The notes under the pieces were generated by a model. That model was given only the letters and a program-made list of their open reading frames with translations, made no database searches and was not told the DNA's origin. The position numbers and the translations under genes were made by a program. A stretch of 64,000 bases of DNA from Rhodococcus sp. Leaf247 (GTDB lineage: Bacteria > Actinomycetota > Actinomycetes > Mycobacteriales > Mycobacteriaceae): positions 539,525 through 603,524 of the forward strand of contig NZ_LMRP01000004.1 of NCBI RefSeq assembly GCF_001426185.1, given 5' to 3'. Positions 61,948 through 64,000 of the stretch are shown here, piece after piece; within the stretch, counting starts at the first letter, position 1; each line of letters opens with the position of its first letter.

Positions 61948-62585
61948 AGATCTACCCAGTGATTCACGTGCACGAGGTGGACGTGCACCGAGAGGTCGAC
62001 ATCGCGCGGCAACACGACGTCGCCGGTGTGTTCCTCATCGACCACGACAGGGACGATGCGCGGTTGATGGCGGCCGTGGCGGCCGTGACGCACGCGCACC
62101 CGGGATTCTTCGTCGGAGTCAACGTCATCCGACGCCCCCTGGCGGCTGCGATCGGCGTCCTCGAAAGTGCGTTCGGCGACGACCTTCCGGTCGATGCCAT
62201 CTGGGCGGACTTCATCGACCTCGACGCACCCCCCGCACCGACGCACTGGCGCGGCATGCACTTCGGCGGCGTCGCCTTCAAACACCAGCCGCCTGTGCCC
62301 CTCGGCGACCTACCGTCGGTGGGCGCAGCCGCCCGTGACCGAGCGGATGTCGTCACGACGTCGGGGGAGGGGACCGGCAGAGCCGCGGACCCGGTGCGCC
62401 TTCGTGCGCTCCGGGAGGGTCTCGCCGGTCGGCCGCTCGCGTTGGCGAGCGGTGTGACCCCGGACAACATCGTCGACTATCGCGGGCTCGTCGATCACGT
62501 TCTCGTGGCGTCGGGCATCGCCGGGGCCGAGGGGATGGACGAGCACAAGCTCGCGACACTGATGACCAAAGAAGGTGACTCGTGA
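61944..62585 (+). CDS. BtpA/SgcQ-like TIM-barrel protein
   Basis: The 213-residue protein starts MKIYPVIHVHEVDVHREV and has barrel strands GVFLIDHDRDD, FFVGVNVIRRP, WADFIDLDAP, VVTTSGEGTG and ALASGVTPDNIVDY. This looks like the BtpA/SgcQ or phosphoribosylanthranilate-isomerase-like superfamily with a C-terminal phosphate site. No firm function. ATGA and GTGA overlaps tie it to both neighbours. Confidence 0.65.
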   Translation: MKIYPVIHVHEVDVHREVDIARQHDVAGVFLIDHDRDDARLMAAVAAVTHAHPGFFVGVNVIRRPLAAAIGVLESAFGDDLPVDAIWADFIDLDAPPAPTHWRGMHFGGVAFKHQPPVPLGDLPSVGAAARDRADVVTTSGEGTGRAADPVRLRALREGLAGRPLALASGVTPDNIVDYRGLVDHVLVASGIAGAEGMDEHKLATLMTKEGDS

Positions 62586-64000
62586 ACGTTGCACATGCTG
62601 TCGGAGTGGCATTGGGCCGCTTCGGGGTTCGCCGATCGTTCGGCGTCGTCGGAAGCGGGAACTTCCACGTCACCAACGGTTTGATCGACGCCGGCGTCGA
62701 CTTCGTGGCCACGCGACACGAGGGTGGCGCCGCCACCATGGCCGACTCCTATTCCAGAATGAGCGGCGAGGTCAGCGTCGTGTCCCTGCACCAGGGGTGC
62801 GGACTCACGAACGCGATGACCGGGCTGGGGGAGGCCGCGAAGAGTCGTACGCCCCTCGTCGTCGTCGTGGGCGAAGCGACCGACCCGGCATCGAACTTCC
62901 ACATCGATCAGGATGCGTTGGTCCGCTCGGTAGGAGCGATCAGCATCGTCGTCCGGACGGCGGACTCGGCGGTGTCCGACACGCGTCGCGCCTACGCCAC
63001 TGCCCTCAACGAGCGACGAACGGTCGTCCTGCGGATGCCGCTCGACGTTCAGGAGCGCACCGTCGATTCGTCGCTGCTCGACCATCTCGTCGCGGTGACG
63101 CCGCTTGCGATGCCCGTCGCCGCAGCCGAGGACATCGCGGCTATGGCAGCACTTCTCGTCTCGGCGGAGCGTCCGGTGTTCATCTGTGGACGCGGTGCGC
63201 GCGGGGACGCGGCCCGTTCGGCACTGATCGCCTTGGCAGAGACGACGGGGGCATTGCTCGCCGAGGGGGCGGTGGCCAAGGGGCTCTTCGCCGGTGAGAA
63301 GTGGTCGATCGACGTGTCCGGCGGATTCTCGTCGCCGACGACGGCCGCGCTCATCACCGACGCCGATGTGGTGGTGGGGTGGGGGTCTGCGCTGAACAAC
63401 TGGACCACCGCACATGGCACCCTGATCGGCCCCTCCGCCACGCTGATCCAGGTGGATCTGGAGGCCTCCGCGCTCGGCCGGCACCGTCCGATCGGTCTCG
63501 GTGTGGTCGGTGACGTCGCAGGGACGGCCGAGGCAGTGAACCGACACCTCGTCGCCGCGGATCACCACGCCACCGGTTACCGGACCGACGCGGTCGGCGA
63601 CGAGATCGCCGCCCGGATACTGTGGCGCGACCACCCTTACGACGATGTGGGTACCGACGACGCGTTGGATCCGCGGACCCTGTCCATCGCTGTGGACGAC
63701 GCGATTCCCGCGGACCGTGTCGTCGGCGTCGACTCGGGGAACTTCATGGGCTACCCGAGCATGTATCTCGGAGTACCTGACGAGCGAAGTTTCTCGTTCA
63801 CCCAGGCGTTCCAATCGATCGGGTTGGGGCTCTCGACAGCCATCGGTGCCGCCCTCGCGCAGCCGGACCGGTTTCCGGTCGCCGCGTGTGGTGACGGTGG
63901 TTTCCTGATGGGCATCGCGGAACTCGAAACGCTGGTCCGACTCGACATCAAGATGCTCGTCGTCGTCTACGACGACCACGCGTACGGTGCCGAGGTCCAC
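62582..64000 (+). CDS. ThDP-dependent enzyme, acetolactate-synthase/decarboxylase type (3' end outside window)
   Basis: The GTG at 62582 overlaps the preceding stop, and the frame is open for 473 residues to the window edge. The PYR domain has the catalytic Glu in TRHEGGAATMADSY, the middle domain RPVFICGRGARGD, and the PP domain the ThDP motif starting ACGDGGFLMGIAELETL and ending YDDHAYG, with Asp where Asn is usual. It could be a carboligase, a decarboxylase of a 2-keto acid, or a sulfo/oxalyl-type enzyme. Its substrate in this operon is not evident. Confidence 0.88.
   Translation, partial: MNVAHAVGVALGRFGVRRSFGVVGSGNFHVTNGLIDAGVDFVATRHEGGAATMADSYSRMSGEVSVVSLHQGCGLTNAMTGLGEAAKSRTPLVVVVGEATDPASNFHIDQDALVRSVGAISIVVRTADSAVSDTRRAYATALNERRTVVLRMPLDVQERTVDSSLLDHLVAVTPLAMPVAAAEDIAAMAALLVSAERPVFICGRGARGDAARSALIALAETTGALLAEGAVAKGLFAGEKWSIDVSGGFSSPTTAALITDADVVVGWGSALNNWTTAHGTLIGPSATLIQVDLEASALGRHRPIGLGVVGDVAGTAEAVNRHLVAADHHATGYRTDAVGDEIAARILWRDHPYDDVGTDDALDPRTLSIAVDDAIPADRVVGVDSGNFMGYPSMYLGVPDERSFSFTQAFQSIGLGLSTAIGAALAQPDRFPVAACGDGGFLMGIAELETLVRLDIKMLVVVYDDHAYGAEVH

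Overview
The window is high-GC actinobacterial DNA with many GTG starts and 4-bp ATGA/GTGA gene overlaps. It most resembles Rhodococcus or a close mycolic-acid relative. The hints are a mycobacterial-type SigC sigma factor, the biotin synthase auxiliary protein BsaP, a DUF5134 protein, a CopD/CtaG fusion and a VKOR/DsbA pair. The genus is inferred, not proven.

Left part (1-24.5 kb). After the biotin-carrier end of a probable pyruvate carboxylase comes a large minus-strand protein with a DUF4365 nuclease-like N-terminus and helical repeats. A gapless ~415-bp direct repeat carrying a tRNA 3' end and a strong terminator follows at 3391-3805; its second copy lies at 23577-23991. Between the copies is a catabolic block for a cyclic amide or imide: LacI regulator, asparaginase, cyclic-imide-hydrolase-type deacetylase, MFS porter, two SDRs, an Old Yellow Enzyme, a PucR regulator, mini-BCCP, biotin carboxylase, PxpB, PxpC, an NCS1 permease, a tautomerase and PxpA. 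The right end of this block is decayed (gene remnants, ANTAR fragment) and ends in an unknown 631-aa protein beside repeat copy 2. A broken bioB end and an intact bsaP follow.

Middle part (24.7-36 kb). It holds a lipoprotein with a two-component system, a PepSY/His-rich membrane protein with a small membrane partner, a MarR regulator, an UvrA-like ABC protein, a secreted beta-propeller, and an NmrA/HxlR divergent pair.

Copper and isonitrile part (36-50.7 kb). SigC and a zinc-finger membrane protein are divergent. They are followed by a Cu-type P-ATPase, DsbA-like and VKOR proteins, and on the minus strand DUF5134, CopD/CtaG and a 56-aa membrane protein. A tightly overlapping operon then encodes a FecB-type lipoprotein, FecCD permease, ABC ATPase, MFS exporter, cytochrome P450 and a PvcA/Dit1-family isonitrile synthase. 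I read this as a candidate locus for making, exporting and recovering a copper-binding isonitrile (chalkophore). It parallels the mycobacterial SigC/CtpB/Rv0102 copper locus but uses a different isonitrile-forming enzyme. This is the most interesting system in the window.

Right part (50.8-64 kb). A two-component flavin monooxygenase with its reductase, an SDR and a LuxR regulator face a second block: LLM oxidoreductase, GntR, nitrilase, gentisate-dioxygenase-like bicupin, FAH-family hydrolase, maleate isomerase, cyclase-family hydrolase, TIM-barrel protein and a ThDP enzyme cut by the window edge. Two identical 13-bp inverted repeats mark a probable GntR regulon. The enzymes fit aromatic (perhaps nitrile) breakdown through gentisate, maleylpyruvate, maleate and fumarate.
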